NCBI GenBank assembly: GCA_025716815.1
Contig: JAIXMN010000012.1
Span: 496,001 to 560,000 of the forward strand
Direction of reading: 5' to 3'
DNA: 64,000 nucleotides
Source: Dichotomocladium elegans
Lineage: Eukaryota; Mucoromycota; Mucoromycetes; Mucorales; Lichtheimiaceae
Of this stretch, positions 36,801-50,154 are shown piece by piece. Both the position numbers and the translations under genes were made by a program. The stretch's first letter is position 1, and each line of letters opens with the position of its first letter. The notes beneath the pieces are model-generated. The model saw only the letters and a program-made list of their open reading frames with translations, had not been told where the DNA came from and did not search any database.

Positions 36801-38883
36801 CTAGAGTTCCCATTCGTTCTCGCCAGGCTTTTCAAATGCCATTGCAGGATCTCGTTTCCGCTTACGTTCGATTTCGGTTGTGAAGAACTAGTGCATACAT
36901 CGTGAGCGGCAAAGCTATGTGGAGCCCAGAGGAGTATGAACTTACTGTAGAGTAGGTATGGTCCATGAAGTCCTCGAGATTATACTTTGGTTTGAGGAAC
37001 TTTTCGGAAAATATCTTTGCCAATGTTGAGACGTTGGCATAATAGTGTTCAGCTAGAGTCTGGACTTCCCACAGGGACGATTCTAGTGCATGGCACTCAT
37101 AAGGGTTCATCTCGTTGTGGTCATACGGATCATCGGATTTTCCTATGGCGTTCGTACTGTGGATCATCTTCATGAGGGTAGGATGGCGTCGAAGAAGGTT
37201 ATAGATGAATGGAACGATGATAACACTCGCTGCAGGAGGTGCAGTCAATGAAAGTCGTGCTAGCCGTTTGATGAACGCAGCAATCAAGGCTGCGGGAAGT
37301 AGCCTAAGGAACAGGAGGATAAGTGAAAAATGAAAACTCATAGGCTAAGAATTCATTGATACTTTACGGGGACGACAAGAAGATGTCCAACAATCGGAAG
37401 AACCGAGAACGGAATTTAACATGCATGACATTGCGATCCAAAAGCGAGTACAGCTTGGGATAAAAGTCTGGATAATCCCTGCATCATCATCAGCCCATAC
37501 TGTAAGCAACGGCATCTTGTTGGATCCCACAAACCATTGCACACACAATGACACTTACAGATTGTGCTCCGTGATGAGGACGAAAAGACCATTGATGGCA
37601 AGCAGACTCACAGCGCCACCTGAAGAACACATTCGGGTTAGTGACAGGTACAGGAAAGAAAATAGGAGAGAATGAGGTGTTCACACTTGCCAACGTTGTA
37701 AGAATCGGTTAGGAAGTCCATCAGGAAGGTAGGATTTAGTAAATGTGGCAGAATTCGCTTGTGTAGAATAAGCAGCGTCTTTTTATACAGCTCCTCAGTT
37801 AAGGGCATCCTCAAAAATGTGATCCAGCAAGATTGGAAGACACGTTTATGGGCCTTGAGATTCAAAAGCGGCGACGGCTTTTTCTTCTTGCCGGTAGTCT
37901 TTTTCTTCTCGGTTGCATCCTCATTATCGGATACCAGACCCGAGTCACCGAGCAACAGATCGTCGTCATCACCGATCATCATAGCATCGTCAAACTTATC
38001 CTCCTCGGCATTCTTCTTGGCATGAGGGTTTGAATGAGCCGTCCAGAACTCGTTGATCTCGTTTTCTTCGGTAGGCATAGACTGAATTGCTTCGATAATG
38101 CTGAATACGTTCTTCGCTATCGTCTTGAGCCCCGCTTTTTTACCCAAGCTTTCTTCCATGATCTCACTAAAGACGAGAAGTGAGCCGCTCACTCTCTTCC
38201 TTCGAAGCCTCTTTCAGATCACTTACGCTGAACGTTGATAAAAGTGGTATCGAATATCGTCATAGGCATTCACGTATTTTTCCAAAAACTCCTTTCGCAG
38301 CAACTCACTGAGGTTTGGATTGGTAATCACGGCATAGACAAGTGGCTTGAAAATCGCATCTGGGAACCGGTACTTGTTGTATTGTTCCTTGACATATTCC
38401 GTCTGGGTCTTAATCAAGGCCATTTGAATCTTTAGCGATGGAAGCTGCAAGCCTGGCTCTTCATGGGAGAGAAGCAATCGCAGCCACTGAAGGTAGTCGT
38501 CATACTGATCGCATAACCAACTCGTTACTTTTTGAGCTGCTTCGCTGGTACCTGCTTGGGCAGATCGGTCAAGATCGCCATTCATTTGCCACCGTGTAAA
38601 AAGACGATGCAGCGAGTGCATAGCAGCGTGAATGGTCTGTGCATTGCTTCGGCTTTTGGCGAGATCAATAAGTTCCACGAGGTTGTTTAGCTTCGTCTTG
38701 TCTGACAAGCTTGCTTCAAGCGATCGAATTTTTTGACGATCTTCTTTAAAGTTACCCTTTGACAACCCCACAGAAAACAGAGATCCATTTTATGAGTCGA
38801 TCGTTCTCTCTCCTTCAACCCGAGTCTGTACCGATGCTTACCGTGGAGGTCGTCTTTCTCTTCTTACTGCTGCTCGCGGTCAT
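36801..38883 (-). CDS. NOC4: Nucleolar complex protein 4 (NOC4/UTP19), CBF/Mak21 family
   Basis: Ribosome-biogenesis factor of the small-subunit processome, nucleolar. Seven exons: 38842-38883, 38227-38756, 37691-38166, 37559-37619, 37368-37478, 36946-37303, 36801-36887, giving 554 aa. Helical N-terminal part (LHRLFTRWQMNG, SHEEPGLQLPSLKIQMALIK), then an acidic stretch (EEDKFDDAMMIGDDDD) beside a Lys-rich patch (KKKTTGKKKKPS). The CBF domain follows: KRVFQSCWITFLRMPLTEEL, LTDSYNVGGAVSLLAINGLF, DYPDFYPKLYSLLDRNVM, RFFRLLDIFLSSPLLPAALI, AAFIKRLARLSLTAPP, VPFIYNLLRRHPTLM and LESSLWEVQTLAEHYY. These are the standard NOC4 blocks. Intron 3 (37620-37690) has a GC donor (GTTG|GCAAGT). The first coding exon is 14 codons and basic. 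Confidence 0.93.
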
Positions 38884-41800
38884 CTTTTTCTCTCACACTT
38901 GCTTTGTTCACGCAGTGCCAAAAAAAAAAAGAAACGGAAGTTCGGGATGAAAAATAAAAATCTTTTTGCGCTTGCCTATTGTATCTCTACCACCACATAC
39001 ATACAAAGCATGGCGGAAATAAGCCAATGAATAGCTCGTGTTCTTATCCAATGAAAACGGCTGATATACCCAAACCGCGAGTCCATTGGCTGGGGCACAT
39101 GCCTCATATGGAAACTAAAGAACCAATGCCAAATTTCGCACGGAAAAAAAAAAACGGCAGGAGTGTTCGGCAACAACAGCGGAAGCGCGATAAATGTGAC
39201 AGCAAATGGATATTTTAGCTATTATTAAAGGCGTGTACACTTTTCATCCCTCTCTTGTTCTCTTCTCTTAGTTGTAGGCGTGCTTTTGCCGAAGAGATGA
39301 CACCATTTCCCAAGAGAGGGATGCGACTGTATAAGTCTGTCCTACCGGTGGCCATGTGACTTTCTGCAACGCTAATCTTAGTGGCAATCCAGTTAACCAT
39401 CTCGGGAAAGGAAGGATTCCATGATCGATCTGTTTGGAGAAGGTATCGGTAAGGTGGCTGTGAAAGGGAGGGACAAAACCAGATAAAATACATGGATATA
39501 GAATGTCGGGAGGTAGACTCTAACTCCTCCATTAATGCAATTACAGTATGTCTATAGCAAGAAAACAGGACCTGGTGCTACACATAACTATCAATACATG
39601 ACCTCGTTCTCGGTTATCTAGGTTACCAAGGCAAACTTATTGGTCCATACCCTTAGATATCATGGGCGGTTTATGTTAATGTGCCCTCTTTGAAGCAGGG
39701 TTTCATTGATCATGCGCCAACAACGCATTCAGGCTCGCCAAAGTGCAGCAAAAGAATGAGGTGAAAAGACAAAGTGAAAAAGAGAGATGTGTGACTAAGG
39801 TCCCACCTACAAACCGTCGCCATGTGGACACACACCCGATCATCCAAATCAAACATACAGTAAAGGCATTATTGCTCGGGAGTCTCATCAGAACAAAATA
39901 TATTTTCATTTGTACTAGTCTAGTGGACGCTCGACACGATGATATGATTGCTGCCAGCTCAGGCCAATTAATAACATCGGTATATAAGCTGAAAGACGCA
40001 GATAATAACCGTAAACGGCTCTTCCTCCCCGTTTTCTTTTCTCCACAGCATCTGGGCTAAACCGAATGAATTCGAGATGTCTGTAAATTCTGCTTTCTTC
40101 GTCTTCGACCTTTCGATTCTAGATGATGAACAATACCGTGTCATATTCACCTTGTTTGAGATTGCCTTGTGAATGTGTATACCCGGTATGAAAGAGAAAG
40201 GAGAGTATGTATCGTCTAGTTGGACATTTGGTCACGGATACATAAAAAAACAGTACCGTCAGTCTCAGCGCCGTCTATTCCCATGTTTTATCGGGATATT
40301 CCTCAAGGACATTACCTAGGTTACTCGAGCCCACATTCTTTTCACGGCGTCTCTCTGGTCAGGGCTTCCGTTTGCGGATTCGCAAAGAACACCAGACACA
40401 GATGTTGGAGCTAGCTATACAACTCGCTTTTCAGTATCTCATTCCTGTTCAGAAAAGTCTCGCAAGCGAAAGCCATCATCTGATGGATGTCTCTTCACCG
40501 AGCAAAAACTGACCGCTCGGCGTGAATTACCATTGTTGGTTGTCAATACCATTTTTGACAGCGTGATAACAATCTCAGAGTTACCATTGCAAGGTAGAAT
40601 ACACAGATATTCCATATGGGAACGACATAGTCCATAGACCTGGAGAAGCCACAGGTCAGTTGCCCAATCTGTTTCAAAAGACTACCATAACGGTTACAAT
40701 TGCTGAGACTAGATATTCCGGTAGCTTTGCAATAGTTCTCATGCCATTGTGCTTCAAAAGAGACTCCCTTATATCAACATACGCAGAAGATGATCAGGAT
40801 TTGAAGTCAAAGCACATGCTTAAAAATACGACAATAAAACAAGGACATTGTTACTCAGGATGTAAGGAATCCTGGGAACGGTTAATGGAACTATCTTGCT
40901 CGATTTGGGGGGCTGAGGGTGTGTGTTTTGTAATGAGTGATTTTAGTCATCCCCAACTCCCTCATTTCCCCTTCCTCATTATCATGCAGCATATCAATTT
41001 GGCCTGATACTATACCACTGTATCTTTGATACTGTACCCCGTTGTGGCGGACAACATGGTTTTCACCATAGCATTCTACCTACTGCTAACCTCTTTTTTT
41101 AGGCCAATGGTGGATCTCTCACCTTTCCGACTACCCACCCAAGGAGATCGATTGTATTTCGCGTTTATCCGGGCATAGCGACACCAAGCTCACGTCGGTG
41201 TAATTGCAAGAGCGGCGGCGAGGGGAATAAAGCACCCATACATGGCTAAAAAATGTTGCTCCTCGCGGCTCATCACGTCCCTAGTATATCCAACAACTAT
41301 GCCTATATAAGGCATGATCGCCGAATGTGTATGGAAACCCGTAACAATTTTTTCTCGCCTGCGTGTGCGTGTATATGCGCTTGAGCATGTGTGGAGCATT
41401 GACGGGAAGAAAAGACATTCAATGCAGAACGCAGATTGAATTTGACGACAGCTCACTGGGCGATTACCAGGCTCTGTCATAGCAAGGAGATACCTACGCA
41501 TCAAGCATTAGCCAGGAGAAAAGAGAGAGCGTCTATCATTATGAATGTGGAACATTTGGATGGAGGGTCCTGCAGCGACAAGGTAACATGTACGACGTGT
41601 GTAAATTGTATAATCAGTCGAAACAAGTTGATTTCAATGAATGTGAAGGTTAAGAACCATCGGCTCGTCAGATTCTTTGTAGGTCAGAGGGTCGGTGGTT
41701 TTGGAGACCTCGTGGTTAATTTTTATCAGAAGCGGCGGCGGGTTCTGAATCACGACAAGCTGACTAAGTTTTGGGGGAGCTGCATTATTTGCGGCAACGC

Positions 41801-42245
41801 GGATGAACACCGCAAGAAAAGCTTAGCAAGTGAGGGCCACATGTGCACCCATCAGTTCCGCAGCCACCATATCCCCTATCCATGGACAGTTAGCTAACTG
41901 TTCAGATGTGTGCCGTCGTAATAAGATAGGGTGAAAGGAGCAATGGATGAGTAGAAGGCAGGAGGCAGAAGGCGGCGGCCATGGCAGACAGATTACCAGG
42001 TTTCCATAAGGGGGAGGCAAATACATCATAAGGGCTAGACAGTTCCAGGTGAGACGGGAAGTTTCACCAAAAAAAAAAAGTTGCGCAGCAAAAAGGGTGA
42101 GGCGATTTCCCATTGGGGGAAAACGGAGGGGGATGCGGTCATAGTTCGGGTGGAAATTGATGGAATCGGTGCAACCCGTTTTTGGACTGATCTGACTCAC
42201 AAAGAGGGAGACCCACCCTCCCACAGAACAGCCCGAGTCAACAAA
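38884..42245. other. Long intergenic region without a supported gene
   Basis: 3.4 kb between NOC4 (minus) and polyubiquitin (plus), so both promoters are here. One stretch looks slightly coding on the minus strand, 39215-39532 (PSFPEMVNWIATKISVAESH and following, about 80 residues of ordinary composition), but I find no start, partner exon or family. Other frames at 40660-41007 and 41436-41897 are open yet motif-free. No transposon terminal or transposase motif is recognised. Confidence 0.4.
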
Positions 42246-43513
<1,268 letters not shown>

Positions 43514-43784
43514 ACCAACCAAAGTCCAGAGACAAGGCTACTAGCGTCACCCATTCCGTTTCCCCTTCCTTTTCCCCCCGCTCCAAAATATCATTTGTCT
43601 CGCGCGCTCGCTCGTTCTGCTTCTATGTTTGCATAGGGTAGAAAAAAATAAAGAACATTCTTCATGCTTCTTTGTGGCAATACTTCATACATCTTAAAAA
43701 CATTCATGAGCCTATTTCTTTGAGTGATAAAATATGGCCCGATAGCAATGGGAGAGATCTCGAAGTTTTGAGATGATGACTAGT

Positions 43785-45115
43785 TCAAGTAGTTGTTGAT
43801 GCAGACGCTGCTTTCTGACAAGCGCTAGAAGGCGACCAGGCTGTTCCAAGAACGTGACAGAGCTCTTGCAGGGACGTGATGCTGCATGGTATCTGGTCCT
43901 GGGAGACTTCTGGCACCAACGGTGGTGCTGAATCTTGATAAGAGAGTTTGGCTAGAGCGGAGAGAATAAATTACCTCTCCCTTCCCTGTTGCTTTTGTGA
44001 CTTACACCTTTCCAGGAGAATGGCGTGCCATCCCGCGTTCCGTGCTCCTATGGTGTTCGTATTTCCGAATGAATCAGACTTCCCCTTCGGCAAGACATCA
44101 CTGTGGACAACAAACCATGATAATCCCTTATATACGATACATTGTTTTCGTGTTCAAATGCAGGTCAGCTGCCTTTAAAATGGAATCACTTCTGCTCTCC
44201 TTACTTTTCGACATCATCTCCGACATGGATGGCGTTCTCTGCGCGCTCGCCTGCTATACGCAATGCCTTTTCAAAGATCTCAATATCAGGCTTTTCGTGT
44301 CCGGCCAGGCAACTGGGAAGCACAAAGTCAAAATGGGAATCCAGTTCAAGGCTCTTGATTACCGACACTTTTTTTTTGGTAAAGCAGAATAAATAACATT
44401 ATGAAACCCTGAACGCATCCTTCCCCTCCCCTTCGCAGCGACACCCCCCTTGTAGAAGCTTCTCCACCTACGTACACACCCGCTCGTCCGAATTGCTAAT
44501 CACACCCATCTGATATCCGCGTCTTTTAAGTTCGACCAGCGACTTCTGCACATCGGGGAACGTCGTATATCCGTCCTTTGTCGTGAATCGATTATAAAGT
44601 GCGTCAAAGAGACGATCAAAGGCAGGATCAAGCTCTGTTTTGAACACAATCCTGTTACTGTATTTCTTCTTCATTCCTTCAGCGTGTTTTCCATACCCTG
44701 TTTGGTGGCTCCCGCACCAAGAAGCGTTGCATAAACCAACTTTTTTCGGTGTTTAATGGTTAAAGAAATCCTTGTTTGCTGATCGGTTTTATATACCTCT
44801 TCCCACCAGGCGCGTGGTGTCATGCCGAGTTTTAAGCCATAGAACGGTGCCCGACCGAGTTGTTTTTTATAAGCAGCGCCAAAACTATGACTCACTGCTA
44901 ATTTCGTAACGTTAATGCCATGGCAGGCTGCCTCTTGCGCCTATATTTGGGGACTCATTGAGCTTTGAACTTCTTGGAAATCTCAGGAGTGTGTATGTGC
45001 ATGTCAAAAAGAGAGCGCGTTTTACGTATTGAGCCGAGAGGCTCCCTCTGGGTTTAAAGAGTGTGTTGTATGCGTCGAACGTAATAAGCCGAAGCCGTAA
45101 AGGACTGGGTGGCAT
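43785..45115 (-). CDS. HAD-superfamily hydrolase, HDHD3-like
   Basis: Predicted 272-aa protein in eight exons: 45026-45115, 44797-44940, 44697-44739, 44476-44634, 44205-44367, 44116-44126, 44006-44047, 43785-43951. Phases close throughout. HAD motifs: I LITFDAYNTLF (Asp nucleophile; the second acidic position is Tyr, as in the HDHD3/REG-2 group), II MGVISNSDER, III GHEKPDIEIF, IV IHVGDDVEKDYHGARNAGWH. The cap region contains TPRAWWEELVYATLLGAG and DGYTTFPDVQKSLVELK. Exon 6 is an 11-nt microexon (GGATTATCATG) that supplies the DYH of motif IV; skipping it would shift the frame. Substrate unknown. A second HAD protein, HDHD2-like, lies 26 kb away, but the two belong to different subfamilies. 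Confidence 0.87.
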
Positions 45116-46022
45116 TGGAAACTTGCTGCTGTACCACGGTTGCAGCCAAGTAGTAAAAATGGGAGGGAGAGGGAGAGAGAGAAAGAGAATTAAAGAAAGA
45201 AAAAAATGTTTCTACCTAAATCCCCCTACCTTTTCTTCGTATAGCTCACCGTCCGGCGCATCCCTCATGTCCTTCATACTAGATACACTGCCTTGCTCTA
45301 CTTCATGTGAATAACCTCAAGACATCACATGAAAAGGTGTCCGGTGATAGAAGGGCTCCCCCGATCCAATGCAACGGGGGTCTGTGGTCGTGGTCGTGGT
45401 CGTGGTCGTGAGGCTGGGTTGGGGGAGGAGGAGATTGTTTAAGGGGGGGGAATAAAAGTGGTCCGTCCGGGGAGGGGGAATTGGGGGAGAGGGTGTGCCA
45501 CCATCCATTAATCTTATTGTTGTTAGTCCTGATGCTGATGGACTGCATTTTTATGCAACAGCCCAGAAATAAGACCATTCTTCCTGTTGCTGCTGCTGCT
45601 GATGCTGCTGCTTCATTAAGAGAGATTGGCCAGAAATAAATCAATTGGGAACTTTTGAAATGCATAACAATGAGGTAAATGTGCTCAGTGCGTATCTGCG
45701 AGGAAAATGAGGGATGGGTGGGGGGGGCACACAGAAGGGATGGGGAGCGGAAGATGCGAGAAAGAAGACAGTGGACGTAGGTAGACTGCATAGGAAAAAG
45801 CGGGCACTTTTAACTTGAAGACAGTGTCGATAGATAAGAGGCATTCTCGCTTTGAATAGGAGAGGGCGGAGCAAAACCGAGTGATACTCTCGCTCGCTTT
45901 ATTATAGTACATGCCCACTTTCCCCATTCTCTCACTCCTTCTTCCTCCCTCCCATACACGCGCGCACTCACTCTCTCTTTCTCTTTCACCCTTGCCCTCT
46001 TTTATATGGGCTTACTCTTTGT
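45116..46022. promoter_or_regulatory. Divergent intergenic region, HDHD3-like / kinesin
   Basis: Contains several low-complexity tracts: (GGTCGT)n at 45383-45408, GCTGCTGAT repeats at 45588-45612, G-runs at 45443-45452 and 45720-45728, and a C/T-rich tract at 45940-45995 just upstream of the kinesin start. No gene. Confidence 0.5.
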
Positions 46023-49000
46023 ATGATGACCAAAGATAGCCGAGCTCAGACAGCAGCTGTCGAAGTTGGCAAGTAGAAATCTTGGATTTAGGGGATCAGG
46101 AAAAAGGGGGGATGACTGGTCATAATGCTCATAAACGCTCATCCGCATGCATATATATTATTATCTTCATCAGCCCTTCGTATACGTCCCTTGACCGACC
46201 GAGATCGAGCCCAGCCCCGATTCGCCAGTATCTCCGAGAACGATGTCATACGAGTTCAGAATAACACCGTTCACATCGCCTCCCACGGTAAATCGTTTCA
46301 TTTCGATCATGTGTTTCGACCATCCTGCACCCAAGGCGAAATCTTTGCTTCCATTGGCGACAAACTCGTCCGCAAATTTGTTGATGGTACTGAAGTGGAG
46401 GAGGAAAAAGGGTGGGGAACGTTTTGTTTTTGGAAGTTCAACATACTGACCAGGCACCTGCTTGCTATTATTAATACACCAGGCTACAATGTGACAATAC
46501 TTGCCTACGTAAATAAGCCTTCACTTCCCCCATATATCACTGGCAACTTTAGCATTAATTGGATCAGCACATCTTATAGGGTCAGACTTCATCCGGGAAA
46601 ACGTACACGATGGGCACCGAGCAGCAATACATATCACACAATATGGAACAAGAAGGGATTGTGCCACGCGCCGTGTCACTCCTTTTTGACCTTTTGCAGC
46701 ATATAGACACCAGACCCTCATCGCCTACATCATCGTGCTCCTCTACCTCACGACCCCAAAGCCGGATACGCCCTCTCTCGCGCCTGGTCGTGCCGTCCTC
46801 GACATCGGCCTCGACCGCGAATAATAACGGAGTTTGTGGAAAACATCGGTATACCGTGAAGGTCTCTTTCATTGAAATCTACAATGAAGAGCTCATCGAC
46901 CTATTGAATCCGGCACCGCCCAGCGAGCGTCCCCCGATTTCTATCCGAGAAGACCCCAAGGGACATATCTACTGGACAGGTGTTAGAGAGATGGTGGTCC
47001 AGAGCGCGGACGATGTGCTGTCCTACCTTCAACAGGGCACCCAGAACAGAGCTACGGGCGCAACAGACATGAACGAGAAATCCTCACGCTCTCACGCCAT
47101 TCTTTCTGTCACGCTCAGACAAGAACGATGGTCTCCTTCGGCCATTGCAAAGAGTACCAGCAGCAGTATCAATAGTGGAAGCCGGCCGGTGAGCCCCGTG
47201 CCTGCAGTGATGAAAGGCGGTTCGAAGCAGCAACAGCAGCAGCTAGCGAGGAAAACAGCCGAAGAGAACGGTGAATGGATCATTACGACATCGAAATTTC
47301 ATTTTGTCGATCTTGCGGGAAGCGAGCGACTCAAAAGAACGGCTGCAGAAGGCGACCGACGTAAGGAAGGCATCAATATCAATGCGGGCCTTTCGGCCCT
47401 CGGAAATGTTATTTCCGTTTTAGGCGATCCATCCAAACGCGCGGCGCATATTCCCTATCGCGACTCGAAGCTCACGCGTCTGCTGCAGGATAGTTTAGGT
47501 GGTAATGCCACAACGCTAATGATTGCGTGTGCCAGCCCGGCTGAGTATAACCTTCCTGAGACGCTCAACACGCTACAGTATGCGAGTCGCGCTCGCAATA
47601 TCAAAAACAAGGTCGAGAAGAACGAGGTGGAGGAATGGATGACGACGGATAACATCGAAATGCTGCGTTCTATGGTGTCCAGCTTGAAGAACGAGCTACG
47701 GAATGGAACTAAGACCAACGGCAAAGCTGCAGGTGCGCCACCCACAGTAGCTCCAGCAGGAGCCTCAGCAGCGGTCCAAAGCCCGGATCTTGCGCCCGTC
47801 TCGTCGACATCGGATTTTGATCAGGTGTACCAAGAACAGCTCATGGTGATTGCAGATCTCCAACGACAGATCGAGGAGCTCGACGGCGAGGCGTCTGTGA
47901 CCCGAGAGCGGAACAGAATCGTGGAGGACGAACTGAAGCGGATGCGCCAAGGCGAGCATCTTAGCCAGGCTGATTTTCGGCATTTTGCGGAGCCTGTGAT
48001 TGAGCAATATGAAAAAACGATTTCTGTGCTCGAGTCTCAGCGTGCGATGGACCGCGCTGCACTCAATCATGCGGACTCTGAGATTGGGGACTTGCGGCGT
48101 AAGATGGAACAATACGAGATCGTGATGGAGGATCAGGAACGACTGCTCGGTGAGCAGCAAGAAATGATCGACCGTCTCAAGAAGCGCGAGACTGCCAACG
48201 AGACCCGTGTCCGGGAGCTGGAGGCGCGCATCGAGCAGAATGCGATGACTCATGCGTACGACGAAGACGTTCTGAACGATCTGCGTAATAAGATTCTTAG
48301 GTTTCAGGAGATGGACGAGAGCACGGAAAAGCATATCCAAGAATTGGAGCGACAGCTTGCAGAAGCCAATCAGGCGAGGCATGACTTGCGCATTGAGCTC
48401 CGTGAGACCAAGGTCCAAAAGCAAGAGTTAGAGGGCGAGACCGAAAAGCTAAAAAAGAAGCTTGATGAGCTGGTGGCCAAGCTGAAGAGTGTGACCGAAG
48501 AACGCGACCGACTCCAATCGACAGACCCAAGTACTACTGAAAGGACCAGGATAAAGACTACAGCAGCAGATCAAACGGCAAATGAGGAACGCAAGGCGTT
48601 GGTACAGCAAATCGCACGTCTGCAGGAGAATATATTTGACTTGCAAGCCCAATCTGAGGAACGTGAACGCAATGCGGACGCACGGCTGAAGCGGATGCAG
48701 GAACAACTCGATCAAGCAGTCCGCGAGAAACAGGAGGCTGCGGCAGCCCATGCGGAGGAGATCCAATCGCTGAAAGTGAGTCAGGATGAAAATGGGACTG
48801 AGAAACCGAGTGCGCTCGAGACGCCTCCGCCGTCGGCATCGATGCGTACCCACCGTCGCTTCAAGGACATGACCAGTCGTTACATTGCAATGCACGACGA
48901 GTTTACAGTACAGGCGGAACGTCTGGATGCGGCGCTCGATAAGATCCGGATGTTTCAGGCGACCCAGACAGACATTGTTATGTCGCGCAAGCATGCGGTG

Positions 49001-49381
49001 CTGATGCGACGTGTAACTGAGCTTGAGCGACAGGTGGCCAAGCAGAAACAGCGGGCGGAAGATGAGGTTTTCAAGTTTGAGATGGACTTTGATGAAGGGC
49101 TGCAGGAAAATGATGAGGTTAAACTTGACGGGGTGCTCAGCAAAGCGCAGCATGATCTTGAGAATCTCGCAGTGGGGACATCTAGACTGGAGACAAAGCT
49201 CCAAAAGACCGAGATGGCTCTGTTAGCAGCCGGAAGGATGTACGAACGCGAAGTGGAAGAGCTAAGGCACAAGATGGATGCGATGATCATCCAGCCAGAG
49301 ACGATTCTCCATCATGAGCTGGTGCAAGACTGTGAAAATGCCGGTCAACAGCGGCGCACGGATTACAAGGTCTTCTCATAA
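46023..49381 (+). CDS. Kinesin with N-terminal motor, kinesin-4-like
   Basis: Microtubule motor of about 1028 aa. Exons: 46023-46068, 46174-46386, 46483-46508 (26 nt), 46580-49381. Motor domain residues about 14-430: VEVALRIRPL, ILAYGQTSSGKTYTMGT (P-loop), KVSFIEIYNEELIDLLNP, ATDMNEKSSRSHAIL (switch I), FHFVDLAGSERLKRT (switch II), YRDSKLTRLLQDSLGGNA and ETLNTLQYASRARNIKNK. Two low-complexity insertions interrupt it: a Ser/Arg-rich one after SLLFDLLQH, and a Ser/Gln-rich one before the switch II strand. Residues 430-1000 are long coiled coil with heptad Leu and many Glu/Arg/Lys. The motor sequence resembles kinesin-4 (KIF4/KIF21), but no C-terminal Cys-rich or WD40 domain follows, so the subfamily is tentative. 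Intron 1 has a GC donor (GTTG|GCAAGT). Two in-frame ATGs start it (46023, 46026). Confidence 0.88.
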
Positions 49382-50154
49382 AGCACGGGCTTCCCACGCA
49401 TTCCTTTTTCTACAGATACCCCTTTTGTTTTCTCGTCTTCTCCCTCCTCATTTGTATGTATATACCATATTTAGCAAATACTCGATTAATGACAGCGCAG
49501 TATGAAGTCCACACGTTGGCAGAGCGACGGGCTCTATTAATTGCCATGCATGCGGATGGGTGATTACGTGGTTTTTGTTGTCAAAGGCAAGAGGCCATTA
49601 AGCTGAGACAGAAATGATAATGAATTGTTGTGCATTGTAGCGTCGGGGAAAAGGTTCTTATTAGTGCCGAAAAAGGATCATTGGTTAAATCCGGAGTCCG
49701 GTCTTTTGATCCTATCCAAAGGGATTGCCCCTTCGGGGAGAAGAATGAATGATATCATTGACCTTTGATCGTAGCGATCGGTCTGCACCCTGCGTCATGA
49801 TTTTGATCTCCAACGGTCAATTGGCATGGGTGAAAAGTCAAAGGCATAAAAGGGGGGGAGGAGACGGTGCAATCGAATGGTTTAATTAATGGAGAGAGGC
49901 AAGTTATATGTGTGCGACTATCGCATTAATTTCGTTGAAGGACATCTCCCGGTTACACGGTATTCGCCTGTCCAGATGGGGATATGTTGGGGGGGGGGAA
50001 AGAGGAGTTGGGTGATTAGAAAACGCAAGGCATCCTATGCATGTATAAAAAGCACATCCGTCGTTTTTGTTTTTTGGACTAGCGAGAGGAGAAGGACCTG
50101 AGGTTCCACTACCTTTTTTTTTTTTTATTCCAAATACCCTTTTTCTGCATCTCG
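49382..50154. other. Intergenic, no gene seen
   Basis: 3' flank of the kinesin gene and promoter of the lyase gene, both on the plus strand. G-run at 49989-49998 and T-run at 50114-50126. No family match and no clear TATA box. Confidence 0.5.

Noticed and set aside
41436..41897. 153-codon plus-strand frame containing several Cys pairs
   Set aside because: The Cys spacing does not fit a known zinc-binding domain, and there is no partner exon or promoter; too weak to call a gene.
45380..45620. GGTCGT and GCTGCTGAT tandem runs as a possible coding repeat
   Set aside because: Flanking frames are short and stop-ridden; best taken as simple-sequence DNA in the divergent promoter region.
47765..49204. 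Two long antisense frames (219 and 251 codons) under the kinesin coiled coil
   Set aside because: Leu/His/Arg-rich composition is that expected from the complement of Glu/Lys/Gln-rich coiled-coil codons; no domain is seen.
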